Source of the DNA: Epiperipatus broadwayi
Lineage: Eukaryota > Onychophora > Udeonychophora > Euonychophora > Peripatidae
Direction: 5' to 3'
Assembly (NCBI GenBank): GCA_028023455.1
Contig: JAQFVV010006551.1
Location: forward strand, 169,001-233,000
Length of the DNA stretch: 64,000 nucleotides
Shown: in pieces, positions 11,178-23,085 of the stretch
Numbering within the stretch: position 1 is the stretch's first letter
Layout of the letters: each line of letters opens with the position of its first letter
Position numbers and translations under genes: made by a program
The notes under the pieces: generated by a model
Databases searched by the model: none
Told to the model about the DNA's origin: nothing
Seen by the model: only the letters and a program-made list of their open reading frames with translations

Positions 11178-12180
11178 ATGTTTTCACGGTTGTATGATAT
11201 AGATAAATTATTATTTTTTGGGTTAAATCATGTGTTATTTTCCATTGCATACCAATATTTCCATGAACTAGCATCCGCCATTGTCAAAGTTAACTTTTGA
11301 AAGAAAAATCGTTAGATTTCAAACAGTAACTTACAAAAAATATTCTACTTTCTAATGATTATAATAGAAACATCATATGTAAGGCTTTACATAGCATTAA
11401 TACTAAAGGGAAAAAAAGGATAGAATTGACAATTCATCTTATAGTAGAGTGGTTTTACTTATATTAAAGGAGTTGCTCATAAGATCAGTAGAAGACTATC
11501 TAGTTTTAATATAAATAAAACTTTTTCTACTGGCAAAAAATTTGGTGATTTTTTACACAAACCTAAATACAGAGTATTTTTGGAATCCCAGGGGGTTTAT
11601 GAAATTCCGTGTTTGCAGTTCTCAAGAAGCTATGTAGGTCAGTCTAATAGACAAATAAATGTCAGAATTAAGGAACATATAAATGCTTTTAATCAGAAAG
11701 TTAAGATATCAGTTTTTGTTTCCCATTTTTTAGAAATTGGTCACAAACCTGATTTTGACAATGCAAAAATATTTGCTAATTTGGAAAGATATGATTTAAG
11801 AACCACGAGAGAGTCAATTGAAATATTAAAGAGATCTATTGGTTTAAATAGGGCTTACAAAGCACTATGTATTCCAGCTATGTGGAAACCTTTCATTTTA
11901 TTTCTGTCTTCTAATATCAACTTAAAATTAATAGATGAAAAAACTGAGGGAAATAAACATTTTGATAAGCCTCATATTTTGAATCCTGAACTACTTCAAG
12001 TTGAATATCATTTCTCATCTCGCACTAAGTCACATTACTGTTTGAGATCTAATGATTTTTCTATCAAAAGTTAACCTTGACAGTGACTTTTGTTGAAATA
12101 TCAGTATGTAATGGAAAATAACACACAGTTTAACCTAAAAAATAATAATTTATATATATATGTTAAAGTGAATGTTTTTA
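11178..12180 (+). mobile_element. Penelope-like element remnant 1 (endonuclease only, inverted ends)
   Basis: A ~1 kb element whose coding part carries only the GIY-YIG endonuclease end of a Penelope-like retroelement. Its two ends (about 11178-11335 and 12033-12180) are inverted copies of each other: for example GTTATTTTCCATTG on the left and the complement of TAATGGAAAATAACACAC on the right, and the AACTTTTGAAAGAAAAATC block against its complement in the final codons. PLEs are known to carry terminal repeats in complex, often inverted arrangement. The same left end recurs at 22203 beside PLE remnant 2. No reverse transcriptase part remains. Confidence 0.8.
11514..12074 (+). pseudogene. GIY-YIG endonuclease domain of a Penelope-like element
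   Basis: The frame is open from just after a TAA near 11510 to the TAA at 12072-12074; an ATG is lacking (the frame can be read from a TTG at 11580). The motif order GVYEIPC ... SYVGQSN is the GIY-YIG signature, followed by the conserved Arg/His helix INVRIKEH, a GHKPDFDNAKIF segment, and an RESIEIL segment. In PLEs this domain nicks the target DNA to prime reverse transcription. The upstream linker (FSTGKKFGDFLHKP) is present, but the reverse transcriptase that should precede it is gone. Two Cys typical of the PLE linker are not evident. The protein lacks a start and a partner domain, so it is called broken although the domain itself is uninterrupted. Confidence 0.85.
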
Positions 12181-12239
12181 AGAGTAAAAGATATTACATG
12201 AAACATGTTTTTGGGAATAACCATGTTTAATAAAATATA

Positions 12240-14008
12240 ATAAATTTATGGACAATTTGATAACACTTATTCTCAACTGGGCAAAAAATATAGTAATAAT
12301 TATATGGTTATTATAAATAATTATTCAAGTAAACTTCTATCTACTATAACCATATGATAACTACTAATGTTTTTCCAGTTAAGGATAAAAACTATCTTAT
12401 CAGAAATATCAGTAAATTTATTTTATTTTATTAAATATGTTTATTTCCAAAAACATTTTCCATAAAATGTGTGTGTGTATATATATATATATATATACAT
12501 ACATACATTATATATATATATATATATATATATATAATGCAGAGAGCATACCAATAGCTCAAACATGCTCTTAATTGATAAGTGTGGTAAGAGAAAATAT
12601 TTAAAATCTCTATCTGGAACTTTCCTATTCCCAGACCAATTGGTTTCAATCTTATGGCCCACCTCAGTGAGGAGCTAGAACATTCAGACATTAGAGCTAA
12701 CATATCAACTCATAACTAGCACTTGTTTAGTAGGTAATATTTAAATAGAAACTGAAAATTTTGTCTTTAACTCCAGCTATCTAACTTAAATAGCTATATG
12801 GGACTGAACTAAATTCAGATCTACCATATATTAATAGCCTTAACATTACCAAGGCCTTAAAGGTAAAATTATAGTAATCAATAAAGCAAGTCATATATAG
12901 CATGACATTGCTATTATAAGCTTGTATTTACAAATATGTAATATAGAGAGTGTACCAATAGCTCAAACAAGCTCTTAATTGATATATATATATATATACC
13001 TGAAGAGCAAATATCTGGCAACATTCTTGATTGAAAAAATTGTGAAAGAGAAAGATTTTGAAGAGCATGTTTATTGCACCATCCCTTTTTATTTTATCTT
13101 CTCATTAACATTACTTAAGAACCATTCACTGACCAAAAAAAAATGTTGAAAATATTCACATAGCAATTTATGGAGAAATTTTTGAGAAGCTTTTGCTTTG
13201 CTGTGTATAAAAAAGTTTTTTACTATTTTTTTTTGCATTCGCGCATAATTAAGTACAATCATAGTTCTATCTTAAGTTATCAATAATGATGGCATTACTA
13301 TTATTATTATTATTATTTTAGTTAAAATATGTTTTTTTATTAAGTATACCTAAAACTATTTTTTATAAGCAAATAATTGTTTTATGATGATGTGAAGCAA
13401 TGAAAAACAAAATTTTAATTAATAACCATTTTAAACATAAATCTATTTCAAGTTTCCAATTAAATTTTAACTTATGTAATTAATAAAAGAAAAATTATGA
13501 GTTGTGATTACTATTCACAACTCTGAAATCTGAATAACGGTAATTAATTCTGTAACAATGGAAGTAAATAAGTTGATAACTAGTTGGGTTTTAATTTCTG
13601 TTAATTAGTTTTTTTTTTTAAATTTAGTTTGTTAATTAGTTTTCTAGAAATTAATGTTATCAATATTTTATGATTATATAGACTGTAAAAATGAGAATAA
13701 AAAATTTATACTTTTGTTAATGTATATCAGCATTTAGAAAAAGTAAAATCTCAAACCTCATCTACTTTCACGTACATAAAAGTAAAATATCAAATATCAA
13801 ATGGTAAAAAAAAACGGAATATTCTTATTTAGAATCAATCAATTACAATGAATGAATCCTTTTGTGTGTGTGTGTGTGTGTATATATATAATACAAATAA
13901 AACGACCATTAATTAAAAACTCTTGTAATAACACGAAAAATAATAAAATATAATGGTAATTAAATATTATATACAATTTTTCAATCCACAGAAATACAAA
14001 ATTTTGTA
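12240..14008. other. Non-coding, microsatellites and a 45 bp repeat pair
   Basis: Holds TG/TA microsatellites at 12470-12537, 12980-12999 and 13861-13892. A ~45 bp block (AGAGNNTACCAATAGCTCAAAC, then GCTCTTAATTGATA) is repeated at about 12541-12582 and 12944-12985, each time next to a (TA)n run, so it is a fragment of a dispersed repeat. The 12431-12703 minus-strand frame arises from the microsatellite and is not called. No gene seen. Confidence 0.6.
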
Positions 14009-14062
14009 CCTTAACCCTCCTCAACTGCCATTAAATTTAATGGCAGTTGATGAGGGTTAAGG
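14009..14062. repeat. 54 bp near-perfect palindrome without spacer
   Basis: Reads CCTTAACCCTCCTCAACTG ... and returns as CAGTTGATGAGGGTTAAGG with only one mismatched pair in 27, centred on AAATTT. Such a spacer-free palindrome can extrude as a cruciform and is normally short-lived. No element ends or TSD are recognised around it. Confidence 0.9.
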
Positions 14063-14229
14063 AATTATCTGATAGTATTTCTGCAAATTGAAAGACTATA
14101 TAATAGTTACTTACTGTTCTATTTATTATTTTTATTGTTATTATATATATATATGTGTGTGTGTTTAATCAAAACTACCCCAAATTCACAACTCAACTAG
14201 GCTAGCTAAAAAAATAAACTTTAAAACAC

Positions 14230-14700
14230 TAAACACTGGTTTCACTGCTTCAAGCAATCTTCTCAAATATAAAAAACTACAAAATAACATATTTAAACTA
14301 AATATTACCTATAATCCACCTTACATCCCATACACCCTTAATATTAAAAAAATTAAAAAAAATTAATTGCTTCAAAATTGTAATTTCTAATAATAAAGAT
14401 TCTATAATTCTTTTTTGCATTTTGTTTCTTTCAAATAAAACAACCTTATCCTCATCAAAATTAATTTTGTGGCCTGTGTCTTTTTCATGGGTACATAAAG
14501 CAGAACTAAGATATTTATTTCTAAACCTACTTTTATGTATTTTATTTTTTTCCATTTAAAGCTCAAATTACTCTGACCTATATATTCCTTCTTACAAAAA
14601 AAGGGGAGAATATACACTACTCCAGGAATAGTCTTTCTATCAAAATTTTCCTTTGTATTATTTAATAAATTAGTCAAAGTGATATTTCTTTTCTATGCAA
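14230..14700 (-). pseudogene. Penelope-like endonuclease remnant 3, frameshifted
   Basis: On the minus strand, one frame (to 14677) has PGVVYILPFFCKKEYIGQSN, a GIY-YIG core; the continuation is in another frame (14555 to 14298) with ALCTHEKDTGHKINFDEDK and a FERNKMQKRIIESLLLEI segment, which is the usual C-terminal half with its conserved Glu. The switch of frame is near 14540-14580. The sequence differs clearly from the 11.5 and 22.6 kb copies, so it belongs to another PLE lineage. Possible further upstream coding (14800-15003, minus) is not recognisable. The copy is dead. Confidence 0.75.
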
Positions 14701-15354
14701 TTTTTTTATTTCCAAACAAATTACTATTTTTACATACAATCTTATAAAATACAATTTTAATTGCAAATAAATAAAATAATATTTTTATTTATTTATATTT
14801 TACATCATTACAAATATTATTATTACTACATAAAATACTTTTAACAAATTTATCAGAGTAGCAATACTCAAATAATCATTATAAAATTGACCTTCTTGGA
14901 GCAAAGCTATCCCACTAGAATTATTTAATCTCTTATTTCTGTAAGAATAATTTCTTAAAGCAACTACCTTATGAGATACAGATTGATAGCTATGTATAGA
15001 CATTAACTCTTTACTATTAACATAATGTCTACATACAAAACAATTAATTCTTTATATTTCTAATCACCAATAGATCTAACATTTTAATTTAACAAAACCC
15101 CTCTTTTTCTACCACATATCTTGTAAAAGGATCAAAACAATTAAACTCATTTACCAACTCTTTCAATTTATCATTCTCAACTACAAACAAACAAACAAAC
15201 AATCATCCACATGCTAACAAATAATAATAGTCAAACAACTGATTGTAACTCAGATGTTACCTTTAAAAATATATGATAAAACAGATTTGAAAACAAGACA
15301 AGCAAAACCTATTTCTTTTCAACAGATACATGTTCTGACTTTGAGCAAGAAGAA

Positions 15355-15804
15355 ATGGATGCCGAAACTGGGCAAGATGAAACCACAAGCCTGACATACT
15401 TTGGGCCTGACCATGTCCCTAAACACTTCACCCTACCACATAAAAGGAAAAAGCGCCGGGACAGAAACATACAATCCACAATCTTGGTTCACAACAGTAA
15501 CAGAAACATTGACTCAAATGAAACCACCTCAGCCTCTGATGATGTACATGGCAATGCCAGTCCCAACCATAAAAAGTGGAAAGATGAATCTCTAAAATCA
15601 GATAATGATGATATCTCAAACTCATATAATACACAACCTGAATGTAATATCTCTGGGGAAATAGCTCCCCAAGATTTAACTTTATGGACCCCCTCAACTA
15701 ATCCTGAAGTCTGCCTAATGCAAAAAAACAGCCAGTTCACTGCAAGTTTTCTAGCTAAGAAACAAGAAGCCAAGCAACCTACTACAAAATGTCTTTCACA
15801 ATAA
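15355..15804 (+). pseudogene. LINE ORF1, C-terminal fragment
   Basis: An open frame of 149 codons, hydrophilic, with an acidic start (MDAETGQDE), a basic patch (LPHKRKKRRDRN) that could bind nucleic acid, and a Ser/Asn-rich remainder. No CCHC knuckle is present here; in the related LINE at 44.8-47.3 kb the knuckle lies well upstream, and here that upstream part is absent. It overlaps the start of ORF2 by 16 bases. The frame starts at an in-frame ATG inside an acidic stretch that is open upstream, so the true start is not in this copy. Confidence 0.5.
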
Positions 15805-18800
15805 TGTCGCTCAACAGCAGGGAGCTTAACTCCAAAGACAGGGCTTTTGCTATTTCACATTGGGTCAAACTCCAAAAACCAGATATACTTTGTTTATCAG
15901 AAACCAAGCTCCACCTTCACACAGACCCCAAAATAAAAACAATTGAGAGTTTTGATCACTTTATATACTCATTATCCATCTCAGGTACTGCTGGTGTTGC
16001 ACTTATCATCAAGAGAAACTCAATCATTGACTTCTTCAAAATCCTTCACATATATACCAACTGCATTATTGCTGCTATACAAATCCAGGGTTGTCTGTTT
16101 ATGCTTATTAATGTGTATCTTGTTAAAGATGAACAAATAGTACACAAAGTTATACATAATATAAACATAGCAATTAGATCGAACTCCAGTCCAATTATCT
16201 GGCTTGATGATTTCAATCACACTTTTGACCACTTTGAGAAAAAATAATTAAAGATGGTTAACAGAAACATTCACAGTCAGAAGGCACTCTTTCATGATGG
16301 AGCCTTCTCCTTCTATACCAGAAGTGCTCGCTCACTCATAGACCTCATATTCTACTCTCCTGAAATGAACTCATTCATAGAAATGCACCTCTGGCCTATC
16401 ACCTTTTTGGATCATCTTGCAGTTCAAGCTACAATCAAATTACAATCACAACCTTACATGCCAATGAACCTCCCTCAGATGATGAGATTACTCAACAGAA
16501 ACAGCATGCCCCCCAATTAATCTCAGACATATACATCACCTTTCAGGAGCAGCAGATATGGAATCTACCAGCATTACAAGGATGGAATATATTCACAAAC
16601 ACAATACAAAAGTTTATTAACCAATACAACAGATACCAGAAAGGGCCATTATGACTACTCTCAGAAGTTAATATGAATTACAGCTGAGCTAAAATATACC
16701 CAAGCTACAGAACACAACATCCCAGAAATCCTATGCCTAAAACATACATATAAACAAATCAGAATGACTCTAGTGAAATATGTTCATATTAAGCGAGCAT
16801 GCAACTATCTAGAACAACAAGACTGCTGGACTCCAGGCTATAATAGATGGGCCCTGGGGTCAGGAAAAAAATCACACACCCTCCTCTTTGTGCCTAAATG
16901 GTAACACTTTGGCATCATTATGCTTAACAAAATTAGGGATTTTTATTCCACCAAACTATATTCTATTGAAACTGTTATCAGACGACGCAGGTTTGTGAAA
17001 TTTTCAAATAATTCTCACAACATTACCGAAGCCAATATCATCTCCAAAATTAAAAGCAATCCCCAGATTTCTTCTAATACACTTGGAAAAATTTACCGTA
17101 CATGTTACAAAGGGAATCATTAGTCTCTTAGCCACTGATAGCCTACATCTTCTAGGGATCTATCCTATATCAGAGGTCCCTTTTATAAAAAAGAAAGATC
17201 TACCTGTTGACCTAAATAACATTAGGCCAATATCCATGGTTCCTCTTCTAATCAAAATTATCGCAAGCATTATAAAAGATAAAATTCAAGAAAAAAATCA
17301 TACCAAAGCTTTTCAGACATCAATATGCCAAGAGTGGTTCATCAACCGGTGATGCTGTCAGCCGATTTTGACTCTTCATTGATCATATTCAGAGAACAAA
17401 ACAATCCTGGCCACTAGACTTCACCGGAGCTTTTGACTCCATCCAAATAGATGTGCTACTTGGAAAACTGGAGGTCCTTCAGGTTCCTCTGGCCTACATT
17501 CAATTCATGGAGAATCTCTTAGCAAAACATAAGATTTTTTTTTCTCTAAGTGGGAGAACTGCCCCTGGTTTCAAACCCTGAATCTCCATCCCCCAGGGCT
17601 CCCCATTAAGTGCTCGCCTCTTTATGATCTATATAAATCCCTTGCTTATGAGCATTGAGGATGCAGTCCCTGGGATTTCCATCCCTTTACTTAATGAAAA
17701 CATCTCCCATGTCATGGATGATGTGGTGGTGTTTCTCAAATCACATGAAGAACTAAACATCCCTGAAGGCCTATTACATCACTATGGCCAGATGCATGGG
17801 CTTACGATTAACAGGAGCAAATCGGCAATTTGGAATATTAAAACAGCTAACAGGATAACAGGTTCATTACAAGCTATGCCTCAGCCTTTCTTGGGATTCA
17901 ATATGTTCCTATACCCCATGACAATGAGGATGGAAATACAACAAAGACTATTAAACAAAATAGACATCACTACATCATTCCTTTCAAGAATATACATAAC
18001 CACATTTGGAAAGGTATCACTCCTCAACTCCCTCATTCTTCCCCAAGATCATATATTATCTTGCAGGCTTTTACTAATAAAAGCTTACATTAAAAAAGTA
18101 GAATCTCACTGTCTGCGACTCTGTAGAGGTGGGCACATATCATTTATCAGTCTGCACACCCTTCAAAAGCCAAAAGGCATGAACAGACTGGGACTGCATT
18201 CAATAGAAGTATTTGCAATACAGAATACAGAGAACTTACAATATAATTTTTAAACTTTACTCTGATTGCAGGACCTTCCAAGGTCCACTCCCCAAAGAAC
18301 AAGTTCTTCCCACTGATAGACTTCCCCCTCTGAGATGCACTCCCATCTGGCTTCAAATACAGATGTCATACATTTTTGCTCATATCATGCCTTCCATGAC
18401 AATGTTCAGTTCAAAAATAACCTATTGGGAAGCCTTTGACCTATCCAACTCAAATACCTAGAAGGCACACATTTACCTCCCCATCGACATAAAATAACTA
18501 TGCAAACTAGCCTGTAGATTGAAATTGGCACTTAAATACACAGACTTTCTTCTCAAAATTAACCTTGGTAGCCTCTCCACCACCACATTTCTTAACAAAA
18601 GAGGCTTCCACATAGATCCTATCTGCTGTCTCTGTCTTTCCAGCCTGGAAGATATTGACCATAACCTTTGCCTTTGCCCAGTCTGGCAAAGACTAAGACA
18701 AAACTTCCAGAAACACAATAAAAATAATAGTCTGGATCTAACTTCACTTCAAGGGGTTTTAAATAGAGGCATTTTCACTGAAATCAGGCTTGCCACATAC

Positions 18801-18860
18801 ATAAACTTTGCCATCTGGTTGACCAGATTCAAGGTAATTTTCCAAAAATAACCATCTGAT
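15789..18860 (+). pseudogene. LINE ORF2: AP-endonuclease, reverse transcriptase, zinc finger
   Basis: Begins MSFTIMSLNSRELNSK. The endonuclease has PDILCLSETKL, a WLDDFNH block at the usual GDFN site (Gly lost) and RSLIDLIFYSPE ... DHLAV (16240-16430). After a linker with stops (16520-16920), the RT fragments are NNIRPISMVPLLIKI (17210-17260), LDFTGAFDSIQID (17410-17450), QGSPLSARLFMIYINPLL (17595-17650) and the catalytic block HVMDDVVVFL (17708-17737; the usual first Tyr/Phe-Ala is Val-Met here), then GLTINRSKSAIW and a LGFNMFLYP segment. The finger CCLC ... H ... C is at 18624-18674. At least six frameshifts or stops interrupt it. The known role of such a protein is target-primed reverse transcription in the nucleus. 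Confidence 0.8.
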
Positions 18861-19238
18861 AAACTTAATAACTATTTCCTCAATATAATTAAAAATATCC
18901 AAGAAACAGACAAGAGAGAGGCAGATCCATACCTGGCCATATTAACCTGGGACTTCACAACTGGCCTAAACAGCACCTGACCAACCAAACCCTAAATAAT
19001 TTATATGAAAATAACTATTTAGATTTAATAAAATCCTCCAACCATAGATCACAAAGCAGGGCTTACTAACAATGGTATTTCGTTATAAACTAGATGAATT
19101 ATATATTCATCTTGCATCCACTGATTAATTTCTTTACTAACACTCATTTTGTATTCTACTGACTTTTGGATGATTGTTTTCTTTGTATTCACCTACAAGT
19201 AAAATAAAAATTATCTTGAAAGAGAAAAAAAAAAACCC

Positions 19239-22202
19239 AGATTATTTACAAATCAGTTTCCTTTTTATTAAATCAATATTAACTTAACTACCTATTTTTG
19301 ATCTTTTATAATATAGGCATGTACATAAAATCATAGTAATTTTGTAGGTCAAAAATAAAGATCTCATATTTATTATTATAATGACCAATCATAGATTCTT
19401 ACATTCACCTCATTTCTGAAAACATTCATCTCATTTATCTCACATGTGGACTTTGAGGTATACACATGTTCAGTTTATGACTTATTATTCAATTTAGCAA
19501 TATGTCTTTTAAAACCCTGTTTTAAATTTCAATTCTTTCAATGAGTTGCTTATATTGCTTCTAATATTACATTTCATATTTTATTGTGATATTAAGCCTC
19601 CGTAATCTATCATTAAAATATATATATTTCCAATTTTGTGGTCATATTATTTATTCTAAAATCTTCTAGTAAATGAACTCCATCCATATTTAATTGATTT
19701 TGATGCATTTTATTTTTGTGTTCTCATTTATATTAATGATTACCCAATAGAGATTTTTTAATTAATATTTTTTAATTTAATAAAATCAATAATTAATAAT
19801 TTTTTTGAAAACATATTGAACATTGATTTAGTTCCTTTCATATTTTGTTACTTTTTCTATCAGTTTATATCTTTGTAACATTTCTTATTTATGTAAAGCA
19901 TTATTTAATAATCAAATGGATTCCATCTCCAAAATTCAGAGAACATACATAATCACCATTTAATTTAATTTTATTTGCTTTTCATTTTATTTATAGAATA
20001 TATTCCACAAAAATATTGAACTCTCTATTAAATCTTCACCAACATTGATCATATTAATTACAATATAACTTTGTATCAATAACATAAAATGTTTTAAAAA
20101 TTGAATCATAATAAAACTACTTATAAAATCAAATAATATATATATATATGTGTATGTGTGTAGGGGGTTAGGATATCGGTGTGTTGAATTAAATATTTCC
20201 ATGAATTGTTTTTTTTGTTTGTGTTATTTTTGTTTGTCTATACACATGTTCAATCTGTCATAAATGCTCATTACATTGCATGTATTATCCTAAACTAATA
20301 AATTATCAAATGAGGGTAAAGTAGCATTTATGTCATCCCTTGCAATTGTAACAGGATCTACCATTTTCTGCCTTTAAGATCACAGATATATCAGTATATG
20401 TATATATACTTTTTTCTTTTTGTTTTTAATATAACTTTTTCTTTATGGGAATCAGTAATGTTTTCATGCGATCCAGCTGAGCAACCCTGTATTCAAGATT
20501 AGATTAATGCATTTAACTGCTAGCATAACACAATCCTCTTTGGGACTGTAAGAACTCAAAGAAAAAATAAAACATTTGGAGATTCCCTATTTCTCACACA
20601 GCATATTTTTAAGTATCATTTTCTGACCTCAAGCGCCAATCTTATATTGATATAAGAATTATGTTGGGAGAGCTGGAATACCAATAAGCAAAATTATATG
20701 GCAGTAAGCCCTAACTAGCTCACTCAGGGTGGGTGATTATTTAATCATGGGAAATATACAGGGGGTTACACTACACAAGACACACTTTCTTAAATCGAAT
20801 ATTTACTAAACTAATTTAAAATTCTAGTAATCTCATGAACTCAAACACAAAGAAATGACACAAATATACGCAAAGTTCATTCAACTTTAATATTATACCT
20901 TTATTTCTATACTATCTAGTATGACTCGATTATTTTGTGCTAAAAAATCAAATAAATGCATGCATACATACATGCACACTGCATAAAGATATGTATAATG
21001 CAATGGAAAATGCAAATAAATAGGAAAACAATATCAGATTCATCTGGATATAAAACAAATCACTTTAAAAGTTCATAATGAGAATTAATTAAGACTGTTT
21101 ATGCAGTGTATAGTCCAAGATGCAGTAATATTTGAAATATTAAAGGAATATATGTGTTAAATGTGCACATTACCTGGATTTCTTTTATTCCCCAGGAAAA
21201 AATGGTAGATTACTAAAGGTAAAATCTTTTTTATTGCCCTTGGCATAATGGCCATAAAGAGTAAGTGATTCTGGCTGTCCACTTTGATTGTTTGTTTTTC
21301 TGTTTAGTACTTTTATTGGGATTTGATTTTAGCTTCAGAGTGATTGGTTTCCATTAACAGCATCGACTCATTCTGCAGCAACTTTAGTATCCTCATGGAA
21401 CAGGACTGTAAAGCCCAGCATGCTTACATTTCTACCACAGCCTGCTGATAGTTGACAAAAATGTTTTCAGCTTTTCTCTCATTTCCATTTCTCTGATTTC
21501 TTTCTTTTCTGAAGTTGTTCCCATAACACTATGAATGAAGGGAATATTTTTTTTTATTTTAAACAATGCCAGAAAATTGTCAGCAAGTTACGAACAAGAG
21601 TGCCTTAATTCTTTTTAACTTTTTTTTTATAGTCCACCCCCCTTTTTTTTAGGAAGTTCTGTTACTTCACTCATGTCATTCAAATTCGGATTCTTTAAAA
21701 CAAAAGCAAAAAGCTTTTAGCATCTGAAAGTTATTTTTGCCTCCCCCTTTGTATTTTTGGCTTGCCTGAAATTGTTTAAATGAATTGAAACAAACTTCGG
21801 CAACTTACATTCTTCAGATATAGATCAAGTTATTTTTCTACATTTTTTTCTATTTAATCTTTCCAAAATAAAATTCCAGAGCTTCCATCGTGAAAATAAA
21901 GTATATCATCTCTCTACCTGAGTTTTTACTTTTTTTTCTCTCTCTTTTTTTCTTCATATTACTACATACAGCAAAATATACACATGCATTTCCACAAAAT
22001 AAAAGAGCACACATTCTTCCAACCCTACTGTTTATTTTAACCTTTTAAATCCCTATCTAGAATTATAAATATATACAAAAATAAATCTACTTTATTACTC
22101 GGATAATATTGACCTAGATCTATGCAAATTTCCTCTTCTTGAAGCAGGATTTGAACCCAGCCCTGTTACACAATATATATATATATATTTATATATATAT
22201 AA
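19239..22202. other. Non-coding; repeat scraps
   Basis: No gene supported. A (TA)n(TG)n tract is at 20137-20163. At 20631-20765 a block beginning CGCCAATCTTATAT with a small palindrome (CTTATATTGATATAAG) recurs in diverged form at 23277-23420, so it is a dispersed repeat. At 22143-22160 GATTTGAACCCAG is the complement of a tRNA B-box, likely a SINE scrap. (TA)n follows at 22170-22201. The GC-richer stretch 21190-21560 shows no frame I can interpret. Confidence 0.5.
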
Positions 22203-23024
22203 TGCTTTCATGGTTATATGATGTAGATAAAATAATATTTTTGGGTACAAACCATGTATTATCTTGCATTACAATCCAATATTTTGATGGATAAGCAACC
22301 ACCATTATCAAGGTTAACTTTTGAAAGAACAATCATTAGATCTCAAACAATAACGTGACATGACTCAGTGCAAGATGAGAAGTGAGATTCAACTTGAAGT
22401 AGTTCAGCATTCACAATATGAGGCTTATCAAAATGTTTATTTTCCTCAGTTTTTTCACCTATTAATTTCAAGTTATTATTAGATAAAATGAGAGGTTTCC
22501 ACATAGCTGGTATACATTGTGCTTTGTCAGCTATTTAAATCAGTAGGTCTCTTTTCTTTTTAATATTTCAATTGACTCTCTCATGGTTCTTAAATCATAT
22601 CTTTCCAAATTAGCAAGTATTTTTGTATTGTTAAAATCAGGTTTGTGACTAATTTCTAAAAAATGGGAAGTAAAAACTGATGTACTAATTTTTTGAATAA
22701 AACATATCTATGTTCCTTAATTCTGACATTTATTTGTCTATTAGACTGACCCATATAGATTCTTGAGCACTGCAAACATGGAATTTCATAAACTCCTTGG
22801 TGTTTCAAAAATATTCTGTCTTTAAGTTTATATAAAAAAATCACCAATTTTTTTGCCAGTAGAAAAAGTAGTCTTTATATTAAAACAAGATAGTCTTCTA
22901 CTGATTTTATCAGTAACACCCTTAATGTAAGGTAAAATTACTCTATTAAAAGAGGAATTGTCAATTCTATCTTCTGTTTTCTTTTTAGTATTAATGTTAT
23001 GTAATGCCTTGCATATGATGTTTT

Positions 23025-23030
<6 letters not shown>
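22203..23030 (-). mobile_element. Penelope-like element remnant 2 (endonuclease only)
   Basis: The minus strand matches remnant 1 over its whole coding part and tail. Its 5' edge (ATAATAAAAACATCATATG, complement near 23012-23030) falls at the same point as in remnant 1 (near 11361), where (TA)n begins. The 3' tail (22203-22350) is homologous to both ends of remnant 1. Unlike remnant 1 it has no inverted tail at its other end. Confidence 0.8.
22350..22890 (-). pseudogene. GIY-YIG endonuclease, Penelope-like, frameshifted
   Basis: The frame 22847-22656 (minus) reads HQGVYEIPCLQCSRIYMGQSN then INVRIKEH, i.e. the GIY-YIG core with Met in place of Val in the second half; it is closer to an intact linker than remnant 1 because CLQCS keeps a second Cys. 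It then frameshifts near 22670 (the LISKKLVHQF region), and the remaining C-terminal half down to 22350 is recognisable only by alignment to remnant 1. Non-functional. Confidence 0.75.
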
Positions 23031-23062
<32 letters not shown>

Positions 23063-23085
23063 TATATATATATATATATTGTAAT
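23031..23085. repeat. (TA)n microsatellite
   Basis: Long AT dinucleotide run directly at the 5' edge of PLE remnant 2. PLE and other retroelement insertions are often found beside such runs. Confidence 0.9.

Larger units (their letters stand above)
15290..19238 (+). mobile_element. APE-type LINE, copy 1 (decayed)
   Basis: Contains, in order: the acidic end of an ORF1, an ORF2 with AP-endonuclease, reverse transcriptase and a C-terminal zinc finger, and a 3' tail ending in an A-rich run at about 19225-19238. It shares domain order, the WTxxYxRWAxG linker motif (here CWTPGYNRWALGSG) and the C-x2-C-x8-H-x4-C tail with copies at 44.8-50.1 kb and 51.4-55.6 kb. That finger spacing is like the L1/Tx1 group; the clade assignment is tentative. 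Confidence 0.75.

Noticed and set aside
11240-11300. Possible hammerhead core in the PLE tail (TTGACAATGG ... GAAATATTGG)
   Set aside because: Conserved first C and sixth G of CUGANGA are changed in all three tail copies, and stem II does not abut GAAA properly.
12431-12703. Two minus-strand frames with (IY)n repeats
   Set aside because: Translated TA/TG microsatellite.
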